A stretch of DNA of 64,000 nt from MWEH01 sp035409945 (GTDB taxonomy: Bacteria > Bacillota > Clostridia > Christensenellales > DTU072): positions 1 to 64,000 of the forward strand of contig DAONQC010000003.1 in NCBI GenBank assembly GCA_035409945.1, given 5' to 3'. Under the pieces are notes generated by a model. It had not been told where the DNA came from. It worked only from the letters and a program-made list of their open reading frames with translations, and searched no databases. The position numbers were made by a program, and so were the translations under genes. Positions 36,441-44,369 of the stretch are shown piece after piece. Position 1 is the first letter of the stretch. Each line of letters starts with the position of its first letter.

Positions 36441-37121
36441 TCATGAATTTAATATTGATGTAAGAGTTATAGGATCAACAATAACCCCGTCTTTATAAAC
36501 TCTCATATTGCCACTAGAAATTTCATCCATCAAAATAACTTCATCATCATAAAAGCCAAATTCAAATTTAATATCCCATAAATCCAATCCTTTTTCTTTT
36601 AAGATATCTACAACAATTTTCGTAATCTCAAGTGTTTGTTTCTTCATGTTCTCATACATTACTTTTGACATTATTCCCAATGTCACCAATCCGTCGCATG
36701 TGACTAAAGGATCTCCTCTTAAGTCATCTTTTAGAGTAGTTTCAACATACCATTCTTTCAACGGCGTTGCATTAGATATATAATCACCATATCGTCTAAT
36801 AAAGCTCCCTGTAGCCACAAGTCTACAAATAACTTCGAGCCCTTTACCGAACGGTTTACAAGGCAATACTTCCATTGTACTATCTTTCAAATTTGAGGAT
36901 ATATAATGAGTTTTAATCCCCTTTTCTTTAAGCTTTTTGAAAAACATACTTGATGTTTGCAAATTAGCACGCCCCATACCTTCTATGCTCAAACCAACGG
37001 TATTCTCACCAGGGTCGAATTTACCGTCTTTTCCCGTCACATCATCTTTGAACTTAAGTAAAATATTACCATTGCTTAACTTATAAACATCCTTTGTCTT
37101 CCCCAAATATAAAATTTCCAT
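36441..37121 (-). CDS. purC: SAICAR synthetase
   Basis: A 226-residue phosphoribosylaminoimidazole-succinocarboxamide synthase. It joins CAIR and aspartate with ATP in purine synthesis. It opens with the characteristic GKTKDVY nucleotide-binding strand and shows the clostridial-type FDPGENTVGLSIEG stretch. RRYGDYI, DLWDIKFEFG and ILMDEISSGNMR carry the conserved acidic and basic residues. Start ATG 37121 has GAGGTG 8 bases upstream. The open frame continues back to 37367 through the antisense of tRNA-Ala, which is not coding. No other pur gene is in the window. Confidence 0.93.
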   Translation of the reverse strand: MEILYLGKTKDVYKLSNGNILLKFKDDVTGKDGKFDPGENTVGLSIEGMGRANLQTSSMFFKKLKEKGIKTHYISSNLKDSTMEVLPCKPFGKGLEVICRLVATGSFIRRYGDYISNATPLKEWYVETTLKDDLRGDPLVTCDGLVTLGIMSKVMYENMKKQTLEITKIVVDILKEKGLDLWDIKFEFGFYDDEVILMDEISSGNMRVYKDGVIVDPITLTSILNS

Positions 37122-37154
37122 ACTTAAAACACCTCTACTAAATGTTACTCTTAT

Positions 37155-37183
37155 ATTATAAATATTTGCATATCGTATAGCAA
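37155..37183 (-). promoter_or_regulatory. purC promoter
   Basis: Minus strand reads TTGCTA, 17 bases, TATAAT, about 33 bases before the purC ATG. No G-box-type purine riboswitch is present. Confidence 0.65.
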
Positions 37184-37278
37184 ATAAACGCCAGCAAATA
37201 TCAATTGAATTAATGTTCAAATCTACAATAATATTGTCTTTAAATATGACATATAACTTTTGATTACCTTCACAATAT

Positions 37279-37307
37279 TTGACACTCGTAATGTGCTTTG
37301 TTATAAT
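37279..37307 (+). promoter_or_regulatory. Consensus promoter of tRNA-Ala
   Basis: TTGACA, 17 bases, TATAAT: an exact sigma-A consensus on the plus strand. The expected start is about 10 bases before the tRNA. It lies upstream of and divergent from the purC promoter at 37155-37183. Confidence 0.88.
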
Positions 37308-37324
37308 CAAAATCGTCATTATAT

Positions 37325-37400
37325 GGGGGCATGGCTCAGTTGGTAGAGCGATGCGTTCGCAACGCATAGGCCAGGGGTTCGAATCCCCTTGCCTCCACCA
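37325..37400 (+). tRNA. tRNA-Ala, anticodon CGC
   Basis: A 76-nt cloverleaf with encoded CCA. The acceptor stem carries the G3-T70 wobble pair that marks tRNA-Ala. The anticodon loop TTCGCAA reads CGC, for GCG codons. Single gene with its own consensus promoter and terminator. Confidence 0.96.
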
Positions 37401-37406
37401 AATAAG

Positions 37407-37441
37407 AACGCATTTGCACTGTATATAGCAAGTGCGTTTTT
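37407..37441 (+). terminator. Terminator of tRNA-Ala
   Basis: 11-bp stem AACGCATTTGC/GCAAGTGCGTT (one G-T pair), 10-base loop, T-tract; 6 bases after the tRNA. Confidence 0.85.
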
Positions 37442-37622
37442 ATATGTCAACACACCAACAAAAAATATAACTACCAGCATTTCCACTTAATAAGCTTGAT
37501 AGATACAATATAATTATTACATAAACCGTAGCTATAGCTACTATTTCTTTCAGTATCTCGCCAGTATTCGATAATGAATCGGCATATTGCTTCTTAATAT
37601 TTGCTTGGTTTAAAAACACTAT

Positions 37623-37654
37623 AAAAGGGTCAGTCTATAAAGCTGACCCTTTTT
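37623..37654 (-). terminator. Bidirectional terminator beside tRNA-Thr
   Basis: The stem AAGGGTCAG/CTGACCCTT with a 9-base loop has T-rich flanks on both strands. It follows tRNA-Thr by 4 bases on the minus strand and can also stop plus-strand reading from tRNA-Ala. Confidence 0.85.
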
Positions 37655-37658
37655 CATT

Positions 37659-37734
37659 TGGAGCTAATGACTGGAATCGAACCAGCGACCTGTTCATTAC
37701 GAGTGAACCGCTCTGCCAACTGAGCTACATTAGC
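37659..37734 (-). tRNA. tRNA-Thr, anticodon CGT
   Basis: Minus-strand 76-nt cloverleaf with acceptor GCTAATG/CATTAGC, discriminator T and encoded CCA. The anticodon loop CTCGTAA reads CGT, for ACG codons. It lies 39 bases after the stop of the GGGtGRT gene; no separate promoter was recognised, so co-transcription is possible. Confidence 0.95.
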
Positions 37735-37773
37735 ATCACATAGCCTTAGTTTAGACTATGTTTTATTACTTTA

Positions 37774-38775
37774 CTACTTGTTGTTTTCTTGTACTGCAAC
37801 AGCTACCGATACGGTTGCGCCAACCATAGGGTTATTGCCCATACCAATTAGTCCCATCATTTCAACGTGTGCGGGTACTGAGCTAGACCCTGCAAATTGT
37901 GCATCACCGTGCATTCTGCCCATAGTATCTGTTAAGCCATAGGAAGCTGGACCTGCGGCCATATTGTCTGGGTGAAGAGTCCTACCAGTGCCGCCACCAC
38001 TTGCTACGGAAAAATATTTCTTTCCATGTTCGTTCGCCCATTTTTTATATGTACCACACACTGGATGTTGAAATCTCGTAGGATTTGTGCTATTCCCAGT
38101 TATGCTGACATCCACACCTTCGCTAATCATTATTGCAACGCCTTCGTTAACATCATCTGCTCCGTAGCATTTAACATTAGCTCTTTCTCCAGTGCTGAAA
38201 GCCTTTTCACTTAATACTGTTAATTCTTCGGTACCTTGATTATACTCAGTTTCGACATATGTAAAGCCATTAATACGGCTGATTATGTATGCAGCATTCT
38301 TTCCTAACCCATTCAATATTACTCTTAGATCTGTCTTTCTTACTCTATTTGCCGAACGAGCAATTCCAATAGCACCTTCTGCAGCAGCAAAACTCTCATG
38401 CCCTGCTACAAATGCAAAACACTTTGTTTCATCTCTTAGTAGCATAGCCCCTAAGTTACCATGCCCCAATCCTACTTTTCTTACATCTGCGACGGAACCA
38501 GGCACGCAAAACGCTTGTAGACCTTCTCCAATTGCTTCTGCTGCGCCAGCCGCATCTTTTATTCCTTTTTTGATAGCATAAGCACAACCTAATGTATATG
38601 CCCAAACTGCATTTTCGAAAGCAATAGGCTGAATGCCTTTAACTATTTTTTCTACATCAATTCCTTTTTTTAAACAAATCTCTCTTGCTTCTTCTAAGCT
38701 TGCAATATTAGCTTTTTTTAAAAACTTTTCAATCGATGCAATCCTTCTATCATATCCTTCAAACTTAACGCTCAT
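37774..38775 (-). CDS. GGGtGRT protein
   Basis: A 333-residue protein of a conserved clostridial family, named for the motif GGGTGRT, found here at about residues 260-266. It is Gly/Ala-rich and has no signal peptide or membrane segment. Other striking stretches are GLGHGNLGAMLL (about 102) and FAFVAGHESFAAAEGAIG (about 120). The biochemical function is not established. It lies 13 bases downstream of an iron-sulfur scaffold-type gene, and this pairing is the usual context. Together they suggest a role in iron-sulfur or redox cofactor handling; that is inference. The start has an AGGGGGTG site. Confidence 0.85.
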   Translation of the reverse strand: MSVKFEGYDRRIASIEKFLKKANIASLEEAREICLKKGIDVEKIVKGIQPIAFENAVWAYTLGCAYAIKKGIKDAAGAAEAIGEGLQAFCVPGSVADVRKVGLGHGNLGAMLLRDETKCFAFVAGHESFAAAEGAIGIARSANRVRKTDLRVILNGLGKNAAYIISRINGFTYVETEYNQGTEELTVLSEKAFSTGERANVKCYGADDVNEGVAIMISEGVDVSITGNSTNPTRFQHPVCGTYKKWANEHGKKYFSVASGGGTGRTLHPDNMAAGPASYGLTDTMGRMHGDAQFAGSSSVPAHVEMMGLIGMGNNPMVGATVSVAVAVQENNK

Positions 38776-38788
38776 TTGACACCCCCTA

Positions 38789-39484
38789 CTATTGAATCCT
38801 TGGATTTATGAACTTAACAGCATCCTTAAACCTACCATAAGTCCCAGTGCATTTTGCTAAAGCCTCTGCTGGTGCAACACCCTTTACTGTTATCTGCTCC
38901 ATCATTGGACCAAGTTTCACAAACTCATACCCTATGATTTCATCATTCTCGTCTAAACCAAGCCTTGTAATATATCCTTCAGCCGTATCTAAATAACGAG
39001 CGCCCTTTTCCAATGTGGAATACATTGTACCCACTTGGCTTCTAAGTCCCTTTCCTAAATCTTCAAGACCTGCCCCTATTTGTAAACCATCTTCGGAAAA
39101 TGCAGACTGACTTCTTCCATATGCAATTTGCAAAAAGAGCTCTCTCATTGCAGTATTAATTGCATCGCAAACAAGATCTGTATTTAATGCTTCCAATATT
39201 GTTTTCCCTACTAAAATTTCGGCAGCCATAGCTGCAGAATGCGTCATGCCTGAACAACCTAATGTTTCTACTAGAGCTTCTTGTATGATACCTTCTTTGA
39301 TATTTAATGTAAGTTTACAGGCACCTTGTTGAGGAGCACACCAACCTATACCGTGAGTAAATCCACTTATATCCTTAATTTCTTTAGCCTTAACCCATCT
39401 TCCTTCAACTGGAATTGGAGATGAGCCATGCTTGCATCCTTGTGCGACACATGTCATGTTTTCCACTTCTTTTGTGTAATGCAT
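38789..39484 (-). CDS. Iron-sulfur cluster assembly scaffold-like protein, partner of GGGtGRT
   Basis: A 231-residue NifU/IscU-related protein. Cysteines 12, 17, 49, 56 and 77 are candidate cluster or metal ligands; the LGCSG motif around Cys77 resembles the IscU-type scaffold motif. The N-terminal C-x4-C pair and the long C-terminal extension differ from plain IscU. The ATG at 39484 has AGGAGG 6 bases upstream. First gene of a two-gene operon with the GGGtGRT gene, from the promoter at 39528-39556. Scaffold function is inferred from family resemblance. Confidence 0.82.
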   Translation of the reverse strand: MHYTKEVENMTCVAQGCKHGSSPIPVEGRWVKAKEIKDISGFTHGIGWCAPQQGACKLTLNIKEGIIQEALVETLGCSGMTHSAAMAAEILVGKTILEALNTDLVCDAINTAMRELFLQIAYGRSQSAFSEDGLQIGAGLEDLGKGLRSQVGTMYSTLEKGARYLDTAEGYITRLGLDENDEIIGYEFVKLGPMMEQITVKGVAPAEALAKCTGTYGRFKDAVKFINPRIQ

Positions 39485-39527
39485 ATATTACCTCCTGTGA
39501 CATTAGCTTAATAAATTGCTTAATGCT

Positions 39528-39556
39528 AGTTTACATTATTATATTAAATATTTCAA
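39528..39556 (-). promoter_or_regulatory. Promoter of the scaffold-GGGtGRT operon
   Basis: Minus strand reads TTGAAA, 17 bases, TAAACT. The start is expected near 39521, giving a leader of about 37 bases. Confidence 0.68.
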
Positions 39557-39566
39557 TTAATTAAGC

Positions 39567-39578
39567 GCACATATGTGC
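39567..39578. promoter_or_regulatory. Palindrome upstream of the scaffold-GGGtGRT promoter
   Basis: GCACATATGTGC is a perfect 12-base palindrome ending 10 bases upstream of the -35 box. A regulator binding site is possible; no regulator is identified. Confidence 0.35.
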
Positions 39579-39688
39579 ATATTCGCTCGCATCTTTAACC
39601 TTTATCATCTAAAGCAACATAACTTATTATTACAAACCATAAATATTGTAATGAAATAATAGAAACAGCTGACAGACACTTTAAAAGC

Positions 39689-39719
39689 AAAAAAGAAGAT
39701 GCACGATTTGTGCATCTTC
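39689..39719 (-). terminator. Terminator of the structured RNA
   Basis: Minus-strand perfect 10-bp stem GAAGATGCAC/GTGCATCTTC with a 5-base loop and six T. Confidence 0.92.
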
Positions 39720-39908
39720 CGCTAAGACAACGTTAAATTAAGATGTTCACAACCCGCTGTTGGCAGGTGGGCTAACTATCGCAAACACTCTGTCTTCCCC
39801 TAGCTGCAGGTTACCCTGGGAGGCTTGACATAACTACCTGCGAAGGACCTTCGTATGCCCTATGTGATAGTTGGGGTTTAATATACTTAACCCAACGTCT
39901 CCTAGACC
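39689..39908 (-). ncRNA. Free-standing structured RNA, possibly 6S-like
   Basis: A transcript of about 220 nt with its own promoter and terminator and no open reading frame. In the RNA, 39886-39896 pairs with 39732-39742 (11 bp, three G-U) as a closing helix. AACCC/GGGTT and AACTATC (39866-39872) with GATAGTT (39774-39780) stack inside it. A CGAAGG-x-CCTTCG hairpin (39841-39853) and a GCAGGT/ACCTGC stem lie at the tip. A long interrupted rod closed by a terminal helix and followed by a terminator fits the size and plan of 6S RNA. I cannot match conserved 6S sequence with certainty; other clostridial RNAs are possible. It is not a leader of the next gene, because the terminator intervenes. Confidence 0.6.
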
Positions 39909-39914
39909 ATCTTT

Positions 39915-39943
39915 ATTATATCACCAAGAATCACCCAATTCAA
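39915..39943 (-). promoter_or_regulatory. Promoter of the structured RNA
   Basis: Minus strand reads TTGAAT, 17 bases, TATAAT, with the start expected near 39908. This fixes the RNA on the minus strand. Confidence 0.85.
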
Positions 39944-39977
39944 TATACAAACAAAATAAGCTATAAATAAATCATAT

Positions 39978-40055
39978 TTTGCAATTAACATGAGACTTAA
40001 CGATAAATCATATTAATGGCTTAATCTTTGCAATTTACATGAGAATTGACAATTA
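39978..40055. repeat. Short AT-rich intergenic direct repeats
   Basis: TTTGCAATT-A/T-ACATGAGA occurs at 39978-39995 and 40027-40044, just past the stop of the lipoprotein gene at 40059. A third relative (TTTACAATTAACAACATGAGA) lies at 27760-27780, past the GH5 gene. Confidence 0.6.
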
Positions 40056-40058
40056 ACA

Positions 40059-41810
40059 TTAATCTTCTTTTACAAACCCAGCATTGCGAATTTCAACATA
40101 GAAATTACTCTCTGCGGTGCCTGACATAGTCCTAGAAACCCCATCTCTACCTATAGAATTCTTATTACATACCTGCCACGCATTCCCAGTTGCCAACTCA
40201 TCTTTCGGTAAAAACCTATATTTTTCAGATGGTACGCCCAAATTAATATTAATTGTACAGCCATATAATCGTTCGTTCAATAAACATTTATAGAATCCAT
40301 CGGATTCTGTGGTGATATTAAATACTTGTGCATCACCACCGCCTTCGGGGGTTGCAACTATTGCAAAATTATAACCAGCTATTTGTGCGTCTGGTCTAAG
40401 ATTTACAAAAATAGAAGAGTCTTTTGAATTATATATATATCCGCATACAAAAAAACCATTTTCCATATTTAGGTTGGACACCTGATTTGCCTCAGCCTGA
40501 AAACTAGTCATAGTATAATCTGTGTAATTATTACCATTTATAGTCTGCATTTTGTACTCAACACCTCTCATAGCCCTAGTATACACCGTTGATGTCCAGG
40601 CGCTAATTCCATACTTCAATGAAAAATTACCACCTGTGAGCACCGAAGCATGTCCGCGGCTGTCATAAACAGGCACTAATCCCTCTCCGCGATCACTTAT
40701 ATCAACATCGCTGCCTCCCGCAGTATAAAGATACCAATCGAGGGTAGCTCTATCATATTTTGCATATTCTGGTGTATACTTAGTACTAAAAGTTTCCTTT
40801 AGAGTTAAATAAGCTACTTGCTTTTTTATTTCTTCATACAAGTCAGTATCTAGTCCCGCTCCTTTTGAATAAATTATACTTCCGTTATGTTCAATAGCCA
40901 TATAGCCATCATAAATATTATCGTAACTATTAAAATAATCTAAGTCATTCTCTATTAACTCAAAAACAACACCTTTATTCGCTAATTCTTTAATCCTTTT
41001 TGCATTGTATGCAAGAGCAGACTCTAAGCCTGCATTTTTTCTAAAGGTCACTTTCGTCTCCTCATCTTTATCATTCGAAAACCAAGGATTTACTAATGTA
41101 ACTCTATTAGGAACGTATGTTGCAGGTATTATGTTTTGTTCATACGCAGCATATAAATAATCCGAACAGGAAATTGCAAGATTAGCACCTACTGAATTTC
41201 CAATAAAACGAATCTCTTGTAAATGTGTAGGATAGGTATCATTTGAGAGTAAGTTATTATCCACAATAGTTTTTTTCCAAACATAATAAAAAGCTTCTGT
41301 TAAACTAAAGTTAGCACTCTTTATCTCACCATTTTTATCCTTGTATGTACTTAAACTATTGTCGTATATTTTTGAGTTGATACGAGATAATTTTTCTTCA
41401 TCAGCAAAATTTTCATAATGAAAAACCCCTATATTACATCCATTCATCAACTTATTCCAATAATATGACAAGTTAAGGTTCAATTTGCCTTTAATTGATG
41501 ACTTGACTATGTCTGTGCTATAAATGTCAGCAAGAAGGGTCATCGTTTCGCGCCTATCATACTCAGAAAAACCATTGAATATCACAACTGTAGGTTTATT
41601 TTTATTAAACTGAGTCACTGCTCCAGTTTGATCAAACCATTCAATTGTTAATGCATAATCTTCTAACCCTAAAGATAAATCTAACTCAACATTGTTTATT
41701 GTTACCTCAAGCACTTCTTCAATAGTCTTTTTAGGAGTACAAGCAAAAGCTGTCATAACAATAACGATAACAAATAAAATTAAGAGTATTAATTTAATAA
41801 AATTTCGCAT
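40059..41810 (-). CDS. Lipoprotein with alpha/beta-hydrolase-like domain
   Basis: A 583-residue secreted lipoprotein. The signal peptide ends in A-F-A-C, with Cys24 as the lipidation site. Residues about 60-300 look like an alpha/beta hydrolase: a strand PTVVIFNGF, then a nucleophile elbow G-N-S-V-G near residue 205 in a RFIGNSVGANLA context. The C-terminal part (about 400-580) is beta-rich, possibly a carbohydrate-binding or Ig-like region. The substrate is unknown, and the remaining triad residues cannot be assigned by eye. Single gene with its own promoter (41850-41878). Confidence 0.68.
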   Translation of the reverse strand: MRNFIKLILLILFVIVIVMTAFACTPKKTIEEVLEVTINNVELDLSLGLEDYALTIEWFDQTGAVTQFNKNKPTVVIFNGFSEYDRRETMTLLADIYSTDIVKSSIKGKLNLNLSYYWNKLMNGCNIGVFHYENFADEEKLSRINSKIYDNSLSTYKDKNGEIKSANFSLTEAFYYVWKKTIVDNNLLSNDTYPTHLQEIRFIGNSVGANLAISCSDYLYAAYEQNIIPATYVPNRVTLVNPWFSNDKDEETKVTFRKNAGLESALAYNAKRIKELANKGVVFELIENDLDYFNSYDNIYDGYMAIEHNGSIIYSKGAGLDTDLYEEIKKQVAYLTLKETFSTKYTPEYAKYDRATLDWYLYTAGGSDVDISDRGEGLVPVYDSRGHASVLTGGNFSLKYGISAWTSTVYTRAMRGVEYKMQTINGNNYTDYTMTSFQAEANQVSNLNMENGFFVCGYIYNSKDSSIFVNLRPDAQIAGYNFAIVATPEGGGDAQVFNITTESDGFYKCLLNERLYGCTININLGVPSEKYRFLPKDELATGNAWQVCNKNSIGRDGVSRTMSGTAESNFYVEIRNAGFVKED

Positions 41811-41849
41811 TTTTAATCCTTCATATCTATATGTGTTATATACAGAATC

Positions 41850-41878
41850 AGTTTACTACACTAAAGTTGAGATGGCAA
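41850..41878 (-). promoter_or_regulatory. Promoter of the hydrolase-like lipoprotein gene
   Basis: Minus strand reads TTGCCA, 17 bases, TAAACT, about 40 bases before the ATG. Confidence 0.6.
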
Positions 41879-41971
41879 CTAACTACAACAAAAGTCTCTC
41901 TCATTAGAGGCATAATAATGCAAACGCCCCAGTAAACACATTGAAGCTTTTTCAAACTTTTTGCTTTGATT

Positions 41972-43459
41972 CTATGCTCTGCCATATAGTCTAAGCATAG
42001 AATGATAAAAATGAGTATCTATATCATCAAAAGCAGATAATGTACATCGATACTCCCAATTCCCTTCAGGAATTCCAGGGATATTGGTTCTCGTATCAGA
42101 ACCATATGCACATAAATCTTGGAAAGGGAAAATAACAATTTCAGCCACCGATGCAATTATTGACCTAAGTATTGCCTTCACCCCTTCACCATCACGTCCG
42201 CCTGCCCCCCAGTTTGCCCCTCTAAAATTGACATATTCCAGAGCCTTCTCACGCGTATTATAGTCTAACGAATATAACCAACCAAGTGTAGTATCATTAT
42301 CATGAGTTGCACTATACACGACCTTATGCTTTTCAAGATTATGAATTAGATGTGAATTATTTATATCACCATCAAATGCAAAATGGAATACATTCATTGA
42401 AGGTATTCCTACCTGTTCTCTAAATTCTATTACTTTTTCATCAATTATACCCAAATCTTCTGCTACTAATTTAATCTCTGGATTCTTTTTATTTATGGCG
42501 TTCCAAAGCTTAAGACCAGGTCCTTTTTTCCATTCACCTTCTTTTGCAGAACTTGCCGTATTCGGGATAGACCAATATTCACATAATCCTCTAAAATGGT
42601 CTAATCTAAGATAATCATATAGTGCAGCAGTTTTAGTAATCCTATCAACTAGCCAAGAAAAATTATTATGCGACATTTTGTCATAATTATATATCGGGTT
42701 ACCCCAAAACTGTCCTTCTTGAGCAAAATAATCGGGAGGCACACCAGCCAAGGCAGTTGGCTTCAAATCAGCATCTAGCTGAAATTCTTTTGGGTTTGCC
42801 CAAACATCAGCGGAATCATAAGAAACATATATGGGGATATCTCCCATTATCTCAACACCAATGCTATTGGCATATGACTTTAGGTCAAACCATTGCTTAT
42901 AAAACATATACTGCTCAAAATAATAAAATCCCAGCTTATCAGCATACTCATACTGTATTTTTTTTATTGCCTGCGATTCTCTAAACTTTAAATCGTCGTC
43001 CCAGTCATACCAACTCTTTCCAGCGACTTCCCTTATGACCATAAAGGTAGCATAATCTATTAACCAAGATTTATTAGCTTCGACAAAATCTAAAACAGAC
43101 CTTTTATACTCGTCATCAAGTCGAGTATATGCTAAATTTAATAGCCTTGTTTTATTTTCCCTAACGCGTCCATAATCTACACGATATGGTGAGTCTATCT
43201 CTGCACTGCGTATTTCATCTGCACTCAAAACCTCTTTTAAGTCCATAAGATCAATTAGTAAAGGGTTTCCAGCAAATGATGACAACCCACTATACGGTGA
43301 ATTACCAGCCCCTACTATATTTATGGGCAACACTTGCCATATTTTAAAACCCATCTGAGCAATAAAATCTATAAACATTTTAGAGTTCATACCCATATCA
43401 CCTATGCCAAATTCACTTACTTGAGCACTGATAGGTAATAATACTCCTGCCTTTCTCAT
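41972..43459 (-). CDS. malQ: 4-alpha-glucanotransferase
   Basis: A 495-residue GH77 amylomaltase that transfers alpha-1,4-glucan segments between maltodextrins, used in starch or glycogen breakdown. Catalytic signatures are the nucleophile Asp in LRLDHFRG, the acid Glu in VAEDLG and the transition-state Asp in THDNDT. The N-terminal RKAGVLLPISAQVS and FGIGDMG stretches are typical. ATG 43459 follows AGGAG at 7 bases. The in-frame ATG at 43519 lies inside the promoter and is rejected. Monocistronic; glucose products could feed the ROK glucokinase encoded at 51867-52817. Confidence 0.95.
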   Translation of the reverse strand: MRKAGVLLPISAQVSEFGIGDMGMNSKMFIDFIAQMGFKIWQVLPINIVGAGNSPYSGLSSFAGNPLLIDLMDLKEVLSADEIRSAEIDSPYRVDYGRVRENKTRLLNLAYTRLDDEYKRSVLDFVEANKSWLIDYATFMVIREVAGKSWYDWDDDLKFRESQAIKKIQYEYADKLGFYYFEQYMFYKQWFDLKSYANSIGVEIMGDIPIYVSYDSADVWANPKEFQLDADLKPTALAGVPPDYFAQEGQFWGNPIYNYDKMSHNNFSWLVDRITKTAALYDYLRLDHFRGLCEYWSIPNTASSAKEGEWKKGPGLKLWNAINKKNPEIKLVAEDLGIIDEKVIEFREQVGIPSMNVFHFAFDGDINNSHLIHNLEKHKVVYSATHDNDTTLGWLYSLDYNTREKALEYVNFRGANWGAGGRDGEGVKAILRSIIASVAEIVIFPFQDLCAYGSDTRTNIPGIPEGNWEYRCTLSAFDDIDTHFYHSMLRLYGRA

Positions 43460-43490
43460 AACATTCTCCTGAACTATTTCCTTGCATTTA

Positions 43491-43519
43491 ATATTACCAT
43501 TTAGACATTTAATATTCAA
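43491..43519 (-). promoter_or_regulatory. malQ promoter
   Basis: Minus strand reads TTGAAT, 17 bases, TAATAT, about 30 bases before the chosen ATG. Confidence 0.68.
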
Positions 43520-43647
43520 GATATGAAATAGTGGTAATAAACACTAATATACACCAGTAACATTCGGACCTATCTACAGTTGACCTTACTATGTGGCAAC
43601 TGACAAACGATATTGATACACTATGTTGTAAATACCACTAATGAAAG

Positions 43648-43669
43648 AAAGGTTCAGCTGAACCTTTTT
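43648..43669 (-). terminator. Palindromic terminator between malQ and the oxidoreductase operon
   Basis: The perfect palindrome AAAGGTTC-AGCT-GAACCTTT has T-rich flanks on both strands. It lies about 55 bases past the gamma-subunit stop. Confidence 0.6.
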
Positions 43670-43722
43670 CATAAATAACATACAAAGATAACCTATCAAT
43701 AACGCTTGAAGAAAAGATAAAC

Positions 43723-44265
43723 TTAACGATTATTCTTTCCTATTTCATAACCTCTATTAAAAGCAGCTATGTTACATGGAATGACTTTTGGTTTAGATGC
43801 AAATACTTCACTTATAACTTTCTCTATTGTCTCTTTAGAAAAAATATCGGTTTTTCCAACAAGCACACCTAACATAACAATATTTGCGGTCTTTAAGTTC
43901 CCTGCTTGTTCTGCAATACTTGCTGTATCTACATATATTATATCCACATCATCTCGTCCCACCGTATCAGAAATTATGGATTGATTAACAAGTAATAATC
44001 CCCCTTTTTTGACTGAATCTAGAAATTTATATAAGCTCGGGGTATTCATTGCTATTAAACAATCAGGACTAGATATCACAGGACTTGCAATTGGCTTTTC
44101 ACTAATTACAACGCTACAATTACTAGTTCCGCCACGCATCTCTGGCCCATAACTGGGTAACCAACTTACCTCTTTCTTCGAATGAATGGCACCATAGGCA
44201 ATAATTTGCCCTAAACTCAAAACACCTTGTCCGCCAAATCCCGCTATAATAATACTCTTATCCAT
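43723..44265 (-). CDS. 2-oxoacid:ferredoxin oxidoreductase, gamma subunit
   Basis: A 180-residue subunit of the VOR/KOR type. The glycine-rich start IIAGFGGQGVLSLG and WLPSYGPEMRGGTSNC (about 47-62) are family signatures; this subunit contributes to the CoA-binding side of the complex. The complex oxidises a 2-oxoacid with CoA to acyl-CoA and CO2, reducing ferredoxin. ATG 44265 is chosen to match the family start; ATG 44277 is possible, and neither has a good ribosome site. Unlike the three tightly packed upstream genes, it is separated by about 100 bases containing a structured repeat. Confidence 0.9.
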   Translation of the reverse strand: MDKSIIIAGFGGQGVLSLGQIIAYGAIHSKKEVSWLPSYGPEMRGGTSNCSVVISEKPIASPVISSPDCLIAMNTPSLYKFLDSVKKGGLLLVNQSIISDTVGRDDVDIIYVDTASIAEQAGNLKTANIVMLGVLVGKTDIFSKETIEKVISEVFASKPKVIPCNIAAFNRGYEIGKNNR

Positions 44266-44279
44266 ATTAAGTCTCATAT

Positions 44280-44366
44280 AGTGATGCTGTTTGAATTTAA
44301 CCAAAACAAACGGTTAGCAACATCACTTTATATATTTCATTTTGTGCTTGACTATTGTATAGTTAG
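44280..44366. repeat. Structured intergenic repeat, copy 1
   Basis: The outer stem AGTGATG/CATCACT (44280-44286, 44321-44327) encloses TAACC/GGTTA. A small GACTAT/ATAGT hairpin follows at about 44350-44364. Copy 2 at 52837-52925 has the same layout. It fills the gap between the beta and gamma subunit genes. Confidence 0.65.
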
Positions 44367-44369
44367 CTC

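Noticed and set aside
37122..37367. An 82-codon N-terminal extension of purC
   Set aside because: It runs through the antisense of tRNA-Ala and across the purC promoter; ATG 37121 has a good ribosome site.
39485..39720. The structured RNA as a riboswitch for the scaffold-GGGtGRT operon
   Set aside because: A strong terminator ends the RNA about 200 bases upstream, and the operon has its own promoter at 39528-39556.
39720..39908. Reading the structured RNA on the plus strand
   Set aside because: The plus strand superficially resembles 6S-type sequence, but the promoter and the terminator T-tract are on the minus strand.
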